This document shows positions 34,996 to 43,679 of a stretch of DNA of 64,000 nucleotides, piece after piece. The stretch lies in the NCBI RefSeq assembly GCF_013114625.1, contig NZ_VTXD01000009.1, positions 53,308 through 117,307 on the forward strand, read 5' to 3'. The notes under the pieces are model-generated. The model was not told the origin of the DNA. It did no database searches and saw only the letters and a list, made by a program, of their open reading frames with translations. This DNA comes from Vibrio sp. 99-70-13A1 (lineage in GTDB: Bacteria; Pseudomonadota; Gammaproteobacteria; Enterobacterales; Vibrionaceae). Numbering within the stretch: position 1 is the stretch's first letter; the number at the start of each line of letters is the position of its first letter. The position numbers and the translations under genes are program-made.

Positions 34996-36807
34996 ATGGC
35001 AATGATGAACCATAAGAGACTCAGTGTACCACGCTTATTAACTCCAATTGCATTAGCAATTACATTGGCAGCTTGTTCTTCTTCACCACAGGCCCCTGTA
35101 AGCGTAGATATTACTCTAGATCCATCTCAAAGCACTCAAAACTACATGATGCAAGCAGATAGTAGTCAAGGAAGCCTACAAAACGACTGGTTAATCATGG
35201 CGCTTAAAGCTGCAATTCAATCTGGCAGCACTGACCAAGCAACACTGCTTATCAAACGATTAGCCAAGCAGCAGCTTTCTGAAATTCAACAAGCAGAGTG
35301 GCAATTATCTAGGGCTCAATTACTGTTCAATAACGACCAACCTGAAGAAGCTTATAAGCAGCTTAATTTTCAAGCGTGGTGGAAATTACCAAGTGAGCAG
35401 TGGAAAGATTATTACAGTTTGCGCTCAGATATGCTTGAGGTCATGAGTCAATACTTCGCTGCAAGTCGAGAACTCGTCTTACTATCGGATTATATCGAGA
35501 CTGCTGATCAAGAATTGATCGCCAATCGAATTTGGCAGAACTTATCAGCTTATTCTCAGTATGAAATCACTGAATTAGAAACGAATAAAAATGAAGAAGT
35601 ATTAGATGGCTGGTTGCAACTAGCCATTTATATGAAAACGCTCAACTCTAATGTTCCTCAACTAAAGAACACGCTTGAACATTGGCTTGAAGAAAATTCA
35701 AATCATCCAGCGGCTTTATATACTCCCATTGAAATATCTGACATATTAAAATTAGACATCAGTAAACCAACAAGCACAGCCCTACTTCTTCCACTAACAG
35801 GTAAGTTTGGTAAACAAGCTCAACTTGTAAGAGATGGTTTTATCTTCGCAATGATGAATGATGCGGAAAGGGAACAAGATGCCACTTTAACCGTTCTAGA
35901 TACAAACACTCAAAGTGCTGAATCTATCAAAGCTAAGCTCATTGAAGATAATGTTGATTTTATTGTCGGTCCTCTAATTAAGGGCAATATCACTAAACTT
36001 CAGCAAGCTCAAGCTGGAAAGGTAGATGCAATTCCAGCTTTAGCGCTTAACATTCCAAACGAAATCGTCGATGGAACGAACATGTGCTACCTCGCTTTGT
36101 CACCAGAGCAAGAAGTAGCCCAAGCTGCTAAACATTTATTCACTCAAGGCTACAAATACCCCCTAATCTTAGCGCCAAAAGGTCGTCTTGGTGAGCGAGT
36201 GAAAGAAGCGTTTGAGCAAGAATGGCAGAAATATAGCAGCAATGAAGTGGCGATGAGCTCTTTTGCTGATAAGCGTCAATTACAACGTAATATCAATCAA
36301 GTGTTTGGTCTACAAGAAAGCCAGCAACGTATAGCGCAAATGGATGCTCTGCTTAACCTTCAAATTGAAACTGAGCCAAGAAGCCGACGTGATATTGATT
36401 CAGTATACATTGTGGCTAAAAATTCAGAGCTCACTTTAATCAAACCATTTATTGAAGTCGCTATTAACCCAGATGCAAAACAGCCTGCGCTATTTTCCAA
36501 CTCACGTAGTAATAGCGGTGATAAGCAATATGAAGATTTAACCGGTGTTATTTACAGTGATATCCCATTACTCATTGAAGAGCAAAGTGCTGTAAATAAT
36601 CAATTAAACGAATTGTGGCCAAATAACTCTAATGCAAAAAAACGCTTACAAGCCTTAGGAATGGACGCTTATTCATTAATGGAAGCACTTCCACAAATGA
36701 AAGTTATCGATGGTTACAGCATTTCTGGTGAAACCGGCGTTCTCACTATTGATAACCAGTGCATTATCCAAAGACAAATTAGCTGGGCGGAGCATGGGGC
36801 TATTTAG
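34996..36807 (+). CDS. lpoA: Outer-membrane lipoprotein activator of PBP1a
   Basis: LpoA is an outer-membrane lipoprotein that spans the periplasm and activates the peptidoglycan synthase PBP1a. It has 603 residues. The lipoprotein signal ends in LAITLAACSSS (lipobox L-A-A-C, Cys near 27). An N-terminal TPR-like helical domain (to about 250) is followed by a domain with the fold of periplasmic binding proteins (from STALLLPLTGKFGKQAQLVRDG). The cluster lpoA-yraN-diaA-dolP is conserved in gammaproteobacteria. ATG codons at 35002 and 35005 are in frame and equally compatible with the signal peptide. Confidence 0.95.
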   Translation: MAMMNHKRLSVPRLLTPIALAITLAACSSSPQAPVSVDITLDPSQSTQNYMMQADSSQGSLQNDWLIMALKAAIQSGSTDQATLLIKRLAKQQLSEIQQAEWQLSRAQLLFNNDQPEEAYKQLNFQAWWKLPSEQWKDYYSLRSDMLEVMSQYFAASRELVLLSDYIETADQELIANRIWQNLSAYSQYEITELETNKNEEVLDGWLQLAIYMKTLNSNVPQLKNTLEHWLEENSNHPAALYTPIEISDILKLDISKPTSTALLLPLTGKFGKQAQLVRDGFIFAMMNDAEREQDATLTVLDTNTQSAESIKAKLIEDNVDFIVGPLIKGNITKLQQAQAGKVDAIPALALNIPNEIVDGTNMCYLALSPEQEVAQAAKHLFTQGYKYPLILAPKGRLGERVKEAFEQEWQKYSSNEVAMSSFADKRQLQRNINQVFGLQESQQRIAQMDALLNLQIETEPRSRRDIDSVYIVAKNSELTLIKPFIEVAINPDAKQPALFSNSRSNSGDKQYEDLTGVIYSDIPLLIEEQSAVNNQLNELWPNNSNAKKRLQALGMDAYSLMEALPQMKVIDGYSISGETGVLTIDNQCIIQRQISWAEHGAI

Positions 36808-37189
36808 CCGTAAAGCAATAACCGATAGAATCACCCGAAAGCAAATAGGTGATCACTACGAAGCCTTGGCAAGGAAATACCTTTCAAACCAAGGCTTGTC
36901 TTATATCACTGAAAATTTCACAACTAAATTTGGTGAAATTGATCTTATAATGAAACACCGCCAAACCATTGTGTTTGTTGAGGTGAAATACCGGAAACAA
37001 TCACATTATGGGCATGCTGCAGAAATGGTGACGCCGCAAAAAATGCGAAAGCTCTATAAAACTGCAAATGTTTGGCTGATGAAACAAGGTTTGTCTGTCC
37101 ACACAACCGACTTCAGGTTTGATGTTATCGCTATTCAAGGTGATGAGAACAACATCGACTGGATCCAAAACGCTATTACCCAAGGATAA
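36794..37189 (+). CDS. yraN: UPF0102 family protein YraN (endonuclease-like fold)
   Basis: A 131-residue cytoplasmic protein of the UPF0102 family with a restriction-endonuclease-like fold. The core motif is visible: GDHYEALARKYL, then NFTTKFGEIDLIM near 45-57 and IVFVEVKYRK near 63-72, which together give the E-x-D-x-E-x-K pattern of such nucleases. I start it at ATG 36794, with GGAG immediately upstream. It overlaps the end of lpoA by 14 bases, so the two are probably coupled. Its cellular role is not settled. A longer in-frame extension into lpoA exists but is not family-like. Confidence 0.85.
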   Translation: MGLFSRKAITDRITRKQIGDHYEALARKYLSNQGLSYITENFTTKFGEIDLIMKHRQTIVFVEVKYRKQSHYGHAAEMVTPQKMRKLYKTANVWLMKQGLSVHTTDFRFDVIAIQGDENNIDWIQNAITQG

Positions 37190-37783
<594 letters not shown>

Positions 37784-37794
37784 TGGAGCCACCA

Positions 37795-38382
37795 ATGAAG
37801 TTATTAAAAATTATTAGTATCCCTTTATTAGCACTCTCCCTATCGGGATGTGCTGGGATATTTATTGCAGGGGCAGCCACTACTGCAAATTTGGTTACTG
37901 ATACTCGCACAACGAAAGAGATGTGGAACGATAGTAATATCGAATTTGAAATTGCTGCAATCAGTAATAAAACACCTTTCAAAGGAAGCACTCGAGTCAC
38001 TGCAAGTGCTTACAATGGCTCGATCATCTTAATGGGACAAGCTTCAACAGATGCAGAGCGAAGAGCATTTGAAAGTAAGGCTAAAGATATTGAAGGCGTG
38101 ACCTCTATTCATAATCAGATTAGAGTCCAAAAGCCATTGTCAGTTAAAGAGATCAGTAACGACAGTTGGATTACAACGAAAGTAAAATCAGCGCTCTTAG
38201 CTAATTCCGATTTGAACGGAATCAAAGTGAAAGTCATAACAGAAAACCAAGAAGTATTTTTACTTGGTTTGGTATCCCATGAGCATGCCGATATTGCAAC
38301 TGAAGTTGCACGAAACATCTCTGGAGTAAAACAAGTAATAAGAGCCTTTCAGTACAGTGAGCAAGGAAGTGATGAAAGCTAA
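37795..38382 (+). CDS. dolP: BON-domain outer-membrane lipoprotein (DolP/YraP)
   Basis: DolP is a lipoprotein with two BON domains that supports outer-membrane integrity and BAM function and is found at the division site in E. coli. It has 195 residues. The signal KLLKIISIPLLALSLSGC ends in lipobox L-S-G-C. The first BON domain lies at about residues 45-115 (STRVTASAYNGSIILMGQAS) and the second at about 120-190 (DSWITTKVKSALLANSDLNG). I prefer ATG 37795 with GGAG six bases upstream. ATG 37783, overlapping the diaA stop, is possible. It is the last gene of the lpoA operon. Confidence 0.94.
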   Translation: MKLLKIISIPLLALSLSGCAGIFIAGAATTANLVTDTRTTKEMWNDSNIEFEIAAISNKTPFKGSTRVTASAYNGSIILMGQASTDAERRAFESKAKDIEGVTSIHNQIRVQKPLSVKEISNDSWITTKVKSALLANSDLNGIKVKVITENQEVFLLGLVSHEHADIATEVARNISGVKQVIRAFQYSEQGSDES

Positions 38383-38432
38383 GAACAAAAGCACCAAATC
38401 GTTCTAAACTAATTTTAACGGTTTTTAGATAA

Positions 38433-38464
38433 GAAAAAAGCAGCGATAATCGCTGCTTTTTTTT
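38433..38464. terminator. Bidirectional terminator between dolP and sspB
   Basis: AAAAAAGCAGCG and CGCTGCTTTTTT pair perfectly around a 5-base loop, giving T runs on both strands. It serves the convergent dolP and sspB genes and touches the sspB stop codon. Confidence 0.9.
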
Positions 38465-38954
38465 ACTTTATAACTCTCAAACTTGGTTTGCCTTTAGGGC
38501 GAGGAGATTCAGGGTCTGGTCCTGACTCCTGAGGGACAACCTCTGGTTTTGCTACGCTTAAAGTTGGTGCTGTCGTTACTTCTTCAAATGGCGATTCTTC
38601 AATCTCATTATCTGTTGCATTAACATACGCTTCTTCAGGTTCAAACATAGTTCCAGCACCGTTTTCACGGGCATAAATAGCTTGAACTGCATACAAAGGT
38701 ACAATCACACTATGAGGGCGACCACCGAATCTTGCACTAAAAGTCACAGCTTCGTTGCCTAGCTCTAATTGCCCTACTGCACGTGGAGCAACATTTAGAA
38801 TAATTTGACCATCTTCAATGAACTCTTCAGGAACGCGAACGCCCGGTAAAGTTGCATCAACCACCAAGTGAGGTGTTAACTCGTTATCTACCAGCCACTC
38901 ATAAAATGCACGAAGCATATATGGACGGCGTGGAGTCATGTTCTCAATATCCAT
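38463..38954 (-). CDS. sspB: ClpXP protease specificity-enhancing factor SspB
   Basis: SspB is the adaptor that delivers ssrA-tagged proteins to ClpXP. It has 163 residues. The structured domain (about 5-115) starts MTPRRPYMLRAFYEWLVDNE and includes RFGGRPHSVIVPLYAVQAIYA. A long acidic and proline-rich linker follows. The C-terminal peptide GKPSLRVIK is the ClpX-binding tail. It starts 4 bases after sspA and shares its operon, as in E. coli. Confidence 0.97.
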   Translation of the reverse strand: MDIENMTPRRPYMLRAFYEWLVDNELTPHLVVDATLPGVRVPEEFIEDGQIILNVAPRAVGQLELGNEAVTFSARFGGRPHSVIVPLYAVQAIYARENGAGTMFEPEEAYVNATDNEIEESPFEEVTTAPTLSVAKPEVVPQESGPDPESPRPKGKPSLRVIK

Positions 38955-38958
38955 AAAC

Positions 38959-39594
38959 TTAACGAGTTAATCGCATCTCACGCTCAGCTTCAGTCAAAGA
39001 AGCTAAGAATGAATCGCGTTCAAATACACGGTTCATGTAGATCTTAAGTTCTTTCGAACCAGGACCAATTAATTCAATACCTAACTCTGGCAGACGCCAT
39101 AGAAGAGGAGCAAGGTAGCAATCAATCAAGCTAAATTCTTCACTCATAAAGTATTCGTATTCAGCAAAAATTGGAGCAAGTGTTAGAAGGTCATTACGTA
39201 ATTTAACGCGTGCTGCTTCAGATTCTTCAGCATTACCTTTAACAATTTTTTCAGCAACTGAGTACCAGTTACGCTCAATGCGGTACATCATTAGACGACT
39301 GTTACCACGAGCAACCGGGTAAACAGGCATTAATGGTGGATGAGGAAAACGCTCATCAAGATATTCCATGATGATCTTTGAGTCATATAGAGCAAGCTCA
39401 CGATCAACTAGGGTTGGTACTGACTTGTAAGGGTTCAGTTCAACGAGTTCTGCTGGCAAGTTTGCCTCATCGACTAACTCTACTTCAACACTTACGCCTT
39501 TTTCAGCAAGAACAATGCGCACCTGATGGCTATACATATCAGAAGCACTTGAGAAAAGAGTCATTACAGAACGTTTGTTGGCAGCTACAGCCAT
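38959..39594 (-). CDS. sspA: Stringent starvation protein A
   Basis: SspA is a glutathione-S-transferase-fold protein that binds RNA polymerase and changes transcription in starvation and acid stress. It has 211 residues. The thioredoxin-like N-terminal domain begins MTLFSSASDMYSHQVRIVLA and contains NPYKSVPTLVD and DSKIIMEYLDERFPHPPL. The helical C-terminal domain follows. The ATG is preceded by GGAGGG, a strong ribosome binding site. It sits between petC and sspB with the same orientation, separated from petC by a terminator. Confidence 0.97.
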   Translation of the reverse strand: MAVAANKRSVMTLFSSASDMYSHQVRIVLAEKGVSVEVELVDEANLPAELVELNPYKSVPTLVDRELALYDSKIIMEYLDERFPHPPLMPVYPVARGNSRLMMYRIERNWYSVAEKIVKGNAEESEAARVKLRNDLLTLAPIFAEYEYFMSEEFSLIDCYLAPLLWRLPELGIELIGPGSKELKIYMNRVFERDSFLASLTEAEREMRLTR

Positions 39595-39620
39595 GGAGCC
39601 CTCCAGTACACTTTAAATAA

Positions 39621-39647
39621 AAAAAATGGAGGCCTAAGCCTCCATTG
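39621..39647 (-). terminator. Rho-independent terminator after petC
   Basis: On the minus strand ATGGAGGC-TTAG-GCCTCCAT is a perfect 8-bp stem followed by eight T. It lies between petC and sspA, so sspAB needs its own promoter or read-through. Confidence 0.88.
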
Positions 39648-39681
39648 TAAATTTAGGAATTAGCAAGGGATTATAGCACAA

Positions 39682-40419
39682 TTAGTGCACATCACGCCAA
39701 TACTCTTTCTTCAGTAACACTACTACTATGGTGAATAACACAAGGAATGCCATCACCCACCAGCCAATAGCGTGTCGCTCAAGTTGAACAGGATCACCGG
39801 AGTAAACTAAGAAGTTAACTAGGTCACGAACAGCATTATCGTATTCGCCAGTACTTAGTTCACCAGAGCCATCAGTTTCAGTACCTACAATAGTAGTAAC
39901 TTCTTTACCATCGACCATATGTGTATCGTAAACAGGAACTGGGATCCCTTGAAGTTCCTCAAGCACATGTGGCATACCAACACTTGGGAAAACGATATTA
40001 TTCACACCAAATGGGCGAGATGGATCTTCATAAAATGAACGAAGATATGTATATAGCCAATCAGCACCACGAACACGAGCAACGAGAGTCAAGTCAGGTG
40101 GCGGAGCACCAAACCAATTCGCAGCTTGCTTTGCCGGCATAGCGTTAACCATAAGATCACCGATTTTTGCCTCAGGGTCAAAAACCAAATTCTCTTTCAT
40201 TAGATCTACTGGGATTTCTAAATCATTCGCAACACGTTCATAACGCTGATATTGCGTAGAGTGACATGCGAAACAGTAGTTCATGAATAACTTCGCGCCA
40301 TTTTGCAATGAAGCTTTATCTGTTAAATCATTATTTGCTTTATCAAGCGGTACACTTGCACCAGCCGCCATAGCTAGTGAAGGCAACATAGCAAATAAAA
40401 TTACAATCCACTTTTTCAT
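39682..40419 (-). CDS. petC: Cytochrome c1 of the bc1 complex
   Basis: Cytochrome c1 carries electrons from the Rieske protein to soluble or membrane cytochrome c. It has 245 residues. An N-terminal signal peptide (WIVILFAMLPSLAMAAG) is followed by the haem-binding C-F-A-C-H motif near residues 51-55. The axial methionine region lies in FPSVGMPHVL. A C-terminal membrane anchor (WWVMAFLVLFTIVVVLLKKEYW) is present. Its start overlaps petB by four bases. The petABC order matches other vibrios. Confidence 0.97.
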   Translation of the reverse strand: MKKWIVILFAMLPSLAMAAGASVPLDKANNDLTDKASLQNGAKLFMNYCFACHSTQYQRYERVANDLEIPVDLMKENLVFDPEAKIGDLMVNAMPAKQAANWFGAPPPDLTLVARVRGADWLYTYLRSFYEDPSRPFGVNNIVFPSVGMPHVLEELQGIPVPVYDTHMVDGKEVTTIVGTETDGSGELSTGEYDNAVRDLVNFLVYSGDPVQLERHAIGWWVMAFLVLFTIVVVLLKKEYWRDVH

Positions 40420-41681
40420 TTGAACGTCACCCTTTCTGGTAATGGTTTCGTCACTTCATTTTTACTGTAGAACCACAGTAGAACGAAGAACATGAAGTAA
40501 CCTAAGCTAAAGATTTGAGCCAGTAATGTGTATGTTGGCGTTGCTGGAAGCGCACCAAGAACACCAAGCGCAATAAAGCTTATTGTGAATTGGATAATGT
40601 TAATCAAATGCAGTTTGCTACGGTAACGGTATGAACGCACTTTACAACGGTCGAACCATGGTAGTAGGAATAGCACAACAATAGATGCGCCCATTGCTAC
40701 TACACCTAGCAGCTTATCAGGAACAGCACGAAGTACAGCATAGAACGGCGTGAAGTACCAAACTGGAGCAATATGCTCAGGTGTTTTCAGTGGATTAGCA
40801 GCTTCAAAGTTAGGCGGCTCAAGGAAGTATCCACCCATCTCTGGGTTAAAGAACAGCACGTAACAGAACAAGAATAGGAAACCAGCAACACCTACCATAT
40901 CTTTCACAGTCCCGTATGGGTGGAAAGGAATAGAATCGATGATGTCGTATTTCTTAGTGTAATCTTTGTGGAATGGGAACTGAGTTTTGTAGTCGTCGCC
41001 CATAGTACCTTTAGGAAGTTTAGTTTCGATACCATCAGGGTTATTCGAACCAACTTCGTGCAGCGCTAGTACGTGAAGTACGATAAGCAGCAATAGTACG
41101 ATTGGTAGAGCAATAACGTGTAGTGCGAAGAAACGGTTCAGCGTTGCACCAGAGATGATGTAATCACCGCGGATCCAAAGCGTTAGGTCATCACCAATTA
41201 CAGGGATCGCACCAAACAAAGAAATGATTACCTGAGCACCCCAGTAAGACATCTGACCCCATGGCAGCAAGTACCCCATGAAAGCCTCAGCCATAAGCAC
41301 TAAGAAGATCAACATACCGAAGATCCAAAGTAGCTCACGAGGTTTTTGGTAAGAGCCGTAGATTAGACCACGGAACATATGCAGGTATATAACAACGAAA
41401 AACGCAGAAGCGCCAGTCGAGTGCATGTAACGTAGTAACCAGCCGTATTCAACATCACGCATGATGTATTCAACAGAAGCAAACGCACCCTCACCTGATG
41501 GTACGTAGTTCATTGTTAACCAAATACCGGTAAGGATTTGGTTAACCAGTACTAACATTGCTAAAGAACCAAAAAGGTACCAAAAGTTAAAGTTCTTAGG
41601 CATCGGATATTCTGACAAATGCTTTTTATATGCATTCATCGCGGGTAGACGTTTCTCTACCCAATCTAGCAGTCCTTGCAT
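40416..41681 (-). CDS. petB: Cytochrome b of the bc1 complex
   Basis: Cytochrome b is the quinol-oxidising and quinone-reducing membrane core of complex III. It has 421 residues with eight or more transmembrane helices. The haem-ligand histidines lie in helix B (YMHSTGASAFFVVIYLHMFRG) and helix D (RFFALHVIALPIVLLLLIVLHV). The quinol-site P-E-W-equivalent segment appears as PVWYFTPFYAVLR near 307-319, with P-V-W in place of P-E-W. That difference recurs in many proteobacterial cytochromes, so I do not treat it as damage. The gene overlaps petA by one base. Confidence 0.97.
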   Translation of the reverse strand: MQGLLDWVEKRLPAMNAYKKHLSEYPMPKNFNFWYLFGSLAMLVLVNQILTGIWLTMNYVPSGEGAFASVEYIMRDVEYGWLLRYMHSTGASAFFVVIYLHMFRGLIYGSYQKPRELLWIFGMLIFLVLMAEAFMGYLLPWGQMSYWGAQVIISLFGAIPVIGDDLTLWIRGDYIISGATLNRFFALHVIALPIVLLLLIVLHVLALHEVGSNNPDGIETKLPKGTMGDDYKTQFPFHKDYTKKYDIIDSIPFHPYGTVKDMVGVAGFLFLFCYVLFFNPEMGGYFLEPPNFEAANPLKTPEHIAPVWYFTPFYAVLRAVPDKLLGVVAMGASIVVLFLLPWFDRCKVRSYRYRSKLHLINIIQFTISFIALGVLGALPATPTYTLLAQIFSLGYFMFFVLLWFYSKNEVTKPLPERVTFK

Positions 41682-42271
41682 TATGCATCTCCCTCGTCAA
41701 TGCCGATAAGGATCTTAGTGTCACTCAAATACATATGCTTTGGCACAACAAGATTCAAAGGAGCAGGTACACCTTGGAACACTCGACCAGCCATATCAAA
41801 CTTAGAGCCATGACACGGACAGAAGAAGCCAGATTTAACACCTTGGACTTGTTCTGCAAAAGAATCAGGAAGGTAAGTTGGGGAACAACCTAAGTGTGTA
41901 CAGAAACCAACAGCTACAAAATACTCAGCTTTAATAGAACGAAACTCATTCTGTGCGTATTCTGGTTGTTGTTCAGCTTCTGATTGTGGGTCGCGTAATT
42001 GACTACCGATAGATTTCAGGTTTTCAAGTACCGAATCAGCACGGCGTACAACCCATACAGGTTTACCTTGCCACTCGACACGAACCATCTGACCGGCTTC
42101 AAGCTTACTGACTTCCACTTCAACCGGAGCACCCGCAGCTTTCGCTTTAGCACTCGGATTCCATGATTTAATAAAAGGCACGGCGACAGCAGCTGCTCCT
42201 AAACCACCAACAACTGCTGTTGTTGCGGTTAAGAAACGCCTGCGACCGTTATTTAATGGCGCGTTGCTCAT
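41681..42271 (-). CDS. petA: Rieske iron-sulfur protein of the bc1 complex
   Basis: The Rieske protein takes the first electron from ubiquinol. It has 196 residues. The N-terminus NNGRRRFLTATTAVVGG is a twin-arginine (Tat) signal that also serves as membrane anchor. The [2Fe-2S] ligands lie in CTHLGCSP near 133-140 and CPCHGSKF near 155-162. The petA-petB-petC operon is complete. A good promoter lies about 100 bases upstream. A 12-codon frame with a stronger ribosome binding site overlaps the petA start codon; see the findings. Confidence 0.97.
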   Translation of the reverse strand: MSNAPLNNGRRRFLTATTAVVGGLGAAAVAVPFIKSWNPSAKAKAAGAPVEVEVSKLEAGQMVRVEWQGKPVWVVRRADSVLENLKSIGSQLRDPQSEAEQQPEYAQNEFRSIKAEYFVAVGFCTHLGCSPTYLPDSFAEQVQGVKSGFFCPCHGSKFDMAGRVFQGVPAPLNLVVPKHMYLSDTKILIGIDEGDA

Positions 42272-42369
42272 CCAAACATTCTCCCATTTGCTCCTTTTGG
42301 ATTATAATTATTCCGCTTACAGAGCATGGCTAACAAAATTATACATTTAGTTCTATTTATTGACGGAAG

Positions 42370-42398
42370 ATGATAAATAAAACCCTACTTTTTGACAA
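42370..42398 (-). promoter_or_regulatory. Putative petABC promoter
   Basis: On the minus strand TTGTCA and TATCAT (each 5 of 6) are separated by 17 bases, roughly 100 bases upstream of the petA start codon. The rest of the 240-base stretch between petA and the rpsI terminator shows no gene. Confidence 0.55.
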
Positions 42399-42512
42399 GA
42401 TAAAGCTACCTTTTTGTAACAATCATGAGGCAAAGCGCACATAGAGTTATAAAAGCTTTCAAATTATAAGAAATGGATTAGAAATCTAGTGGGGAAAGGA
42501 GTTTTGAGAAGT

Positions 42513-42548
42513 GTAAAAAACAAAAAGCCCGGCATATAGCCGAGCTTT
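42513..42548 (-). terminator. Rho-independent terminator after rpsI
   Basis: On the minus strand AAAGCTCGGC-TATAT-GCCGGGCTTT is a 10-bp stem with one U-G pair, followed by TTGTTTTTT. It ends the rplM-rpsI operon. Confidence 0.85.
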
Positions 42549-42599
42549 TGGACAACAATTCCAGTAATAAAACTGAAGCGTGTTTTCTGTAATAGAAAA

Positions 42600-42992
42600 T
42601 TAACGCTTAGAGAATTGTGGTTTACGACGTGCTTTACGTAGACCAACTTTCTTACGTTCAACGCAACGAGCGTCACGAGTAACGTAACCAGCTGCACGTA
42701 GAGCAGGACGTAGAGTTTCATCGAACTCCATTAGAGCACGTGTGATACCGTGGCGGATTGCGCCAGCTTGACCAGAAATACCACCACCAGAAACAGTGAT
42801 GTAAAGGTCAAGTTTCTCAGTTAGTTCAACTAGCTCAAGAGGTTGTTTAACAACCATACGAGAAGTTTCACGACCGAAGTAAACATCAAGGCTACGCTTG
42901 TTGATTACGATCTCACCAGAGCCTGGTTTGATGAAAACACGAGCTGCTGAGCTTTTGCGACGACCAGTGCCGTAGTATTGATTCTCTGCCAT
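42600..42992 (-). CDS. rpsI: 30S ribosomal protein S9
   Basis: Ribosomal protein S9 (uS9) has 130 residues from the ATG at 42992, beginning [20 protein letters not shown]. An ATG two codons upstream is in frame, but AAGGGG is placed 9 bases before the second ATG and that start matches the family. The C-terminal tail [11 protein letters not shown] reaches the ribosomal P site. It follows rplM after a few bases, the standard L13-S9 operon. Confidence 0.99.
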   Translation of the reverse strand: MAENQYYGTGRRKSSAARVFIKPGSGEIVINKRSLDVYFGRETSRMVVKQPLELVELTEKLDLYITVSGGGISGQAGAIRHGITRALMEFDETLRPALRAAGYVTRDARCVERKKVGLRKARRKPQFSKR

Positions 42993-43005
42993 TTTCATAA
43001 TCCCC

Positions 43006-43434
43006 TTAGATGTCTAGTACTTGTGGCTGTTGAGCAACATGGTTGTGCTCAGTACCAGCGTATACTTTAAGCTTACGGTACATCGCGCGGCCTAGTGGAC
43101 CACGTGGAAGCATACCTTTAACTGCTAGTTCAAGAACCATTTCTGGTTTCTTAGCAATTAGCTTTTCAAAAGTGATAGTTTTTAGACCACCAGGGAACTC
43201 AGAGTGACGGTAGTAAACCTTACCCTTAGCTTTGTTACCAGTTACAGCAACTTTCTCAGCGTTAACAACGATGATGTAATCACCAGTGTCTACGTGAGGA
43301 GTGTATTCTGCTTTGTGCTTGCCGCGTAGGCGAGAAGCGATTTCACTTGCTAGACGGCCAAGAGTTTTGCCTTCAGCGTCTACAACATACCAGTCGCGTT
43401 TTACAGTTTCTGGTTTAGCAACGAAAGTTTTCAT
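43006..43434 (-). CDS. rplM: 50S ribosomal protein L13
   Basis: Ribosomal protein L13 (uL13) has 142 residues, the exact family length, and begins [20 protein letters not shown]. The conserved core segments [18 protein letters not shown] and [19 protein letters not shown] are intact. It is the first gene of the rplM-rpsI operon. In E. coli L13 represses its own mRNA, and a hairpin lies in the leader here. Confidence 0.99.
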   Translation of the reverse strand: MKTFVAKPETVKRDWYVVDAEGKTLGRLASEIASRLRGKHKAEYTPHVDTGDYIIVVNAEKVAVTGNKAKGKVYYRHSEFPGGLKTITFEKLIAKKPEMVLELAVKGMLPRGPLGRAMYRKLKVYAGTEHNHVAQQPQVLDI

Positions 43435-43469
43435 GCTAATAATTACCTATTTAAAAAATTTACACTTAA

Positions 43470-43487
43470 GGAATACGGAAGTATTCC
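43470..43487 (-). promoter_or_regulatory. Hairpin in the rplM mRNA leader (possible L13 autoregulation element)
   Basis: GGAATAC and GTATTCC form a perfect 7-bp stem with a 4-base loop, 35 bases before the rplM start codon. L13 is known to repress rplM-rpsI translation in E. coli through its leader, so this hairpin is a candidate operator. The link is inference. Confidence 0.4.
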
Positions 43488-43591
43488 CACTGTCTAAGAG
43501 TACCATTCATCACCCCTTCGAGTGTTGGAGACTCTTGGCATAGCTAGATTTTACTCATCGCTAGAGGCCCGCAGTAACGGTAGGTCGCAGG

Positions 43592-43620
43592 ATTATAGAG
43601 AAGAGCGAAGAAAAAATCAC
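43592..43620 (-). promoter_or_regulatory. Putative rplM-rpsI promoter
   Basis: On the minus strand a perfect TATAAT is preceded at 17 bases by GTGATT (weak -35) and followed by a GC-rich discriminator (CCTGCGACC). The leader would be about 150 bases long. Confidence 0.5.
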
Positions 43621-43679
43621 CTCTTTTTGAACAAAATCACGATTTTTTTATTCTCTCTTTCTGTTGCACACATTTAATA

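Noticed and set aside
40416..41681. P-V-W instead of P-E-W in cytochrome b as a defect
   Set aside because: The substitution is, to my knowledge, common in proteobacterial cytochrome b, and the rest of the protein is intact.
43301..43543. An 80-codon plus-strand frame over the rplM start
   Set aside because: It is antisense to rplM and its leader and has no family resemblance.
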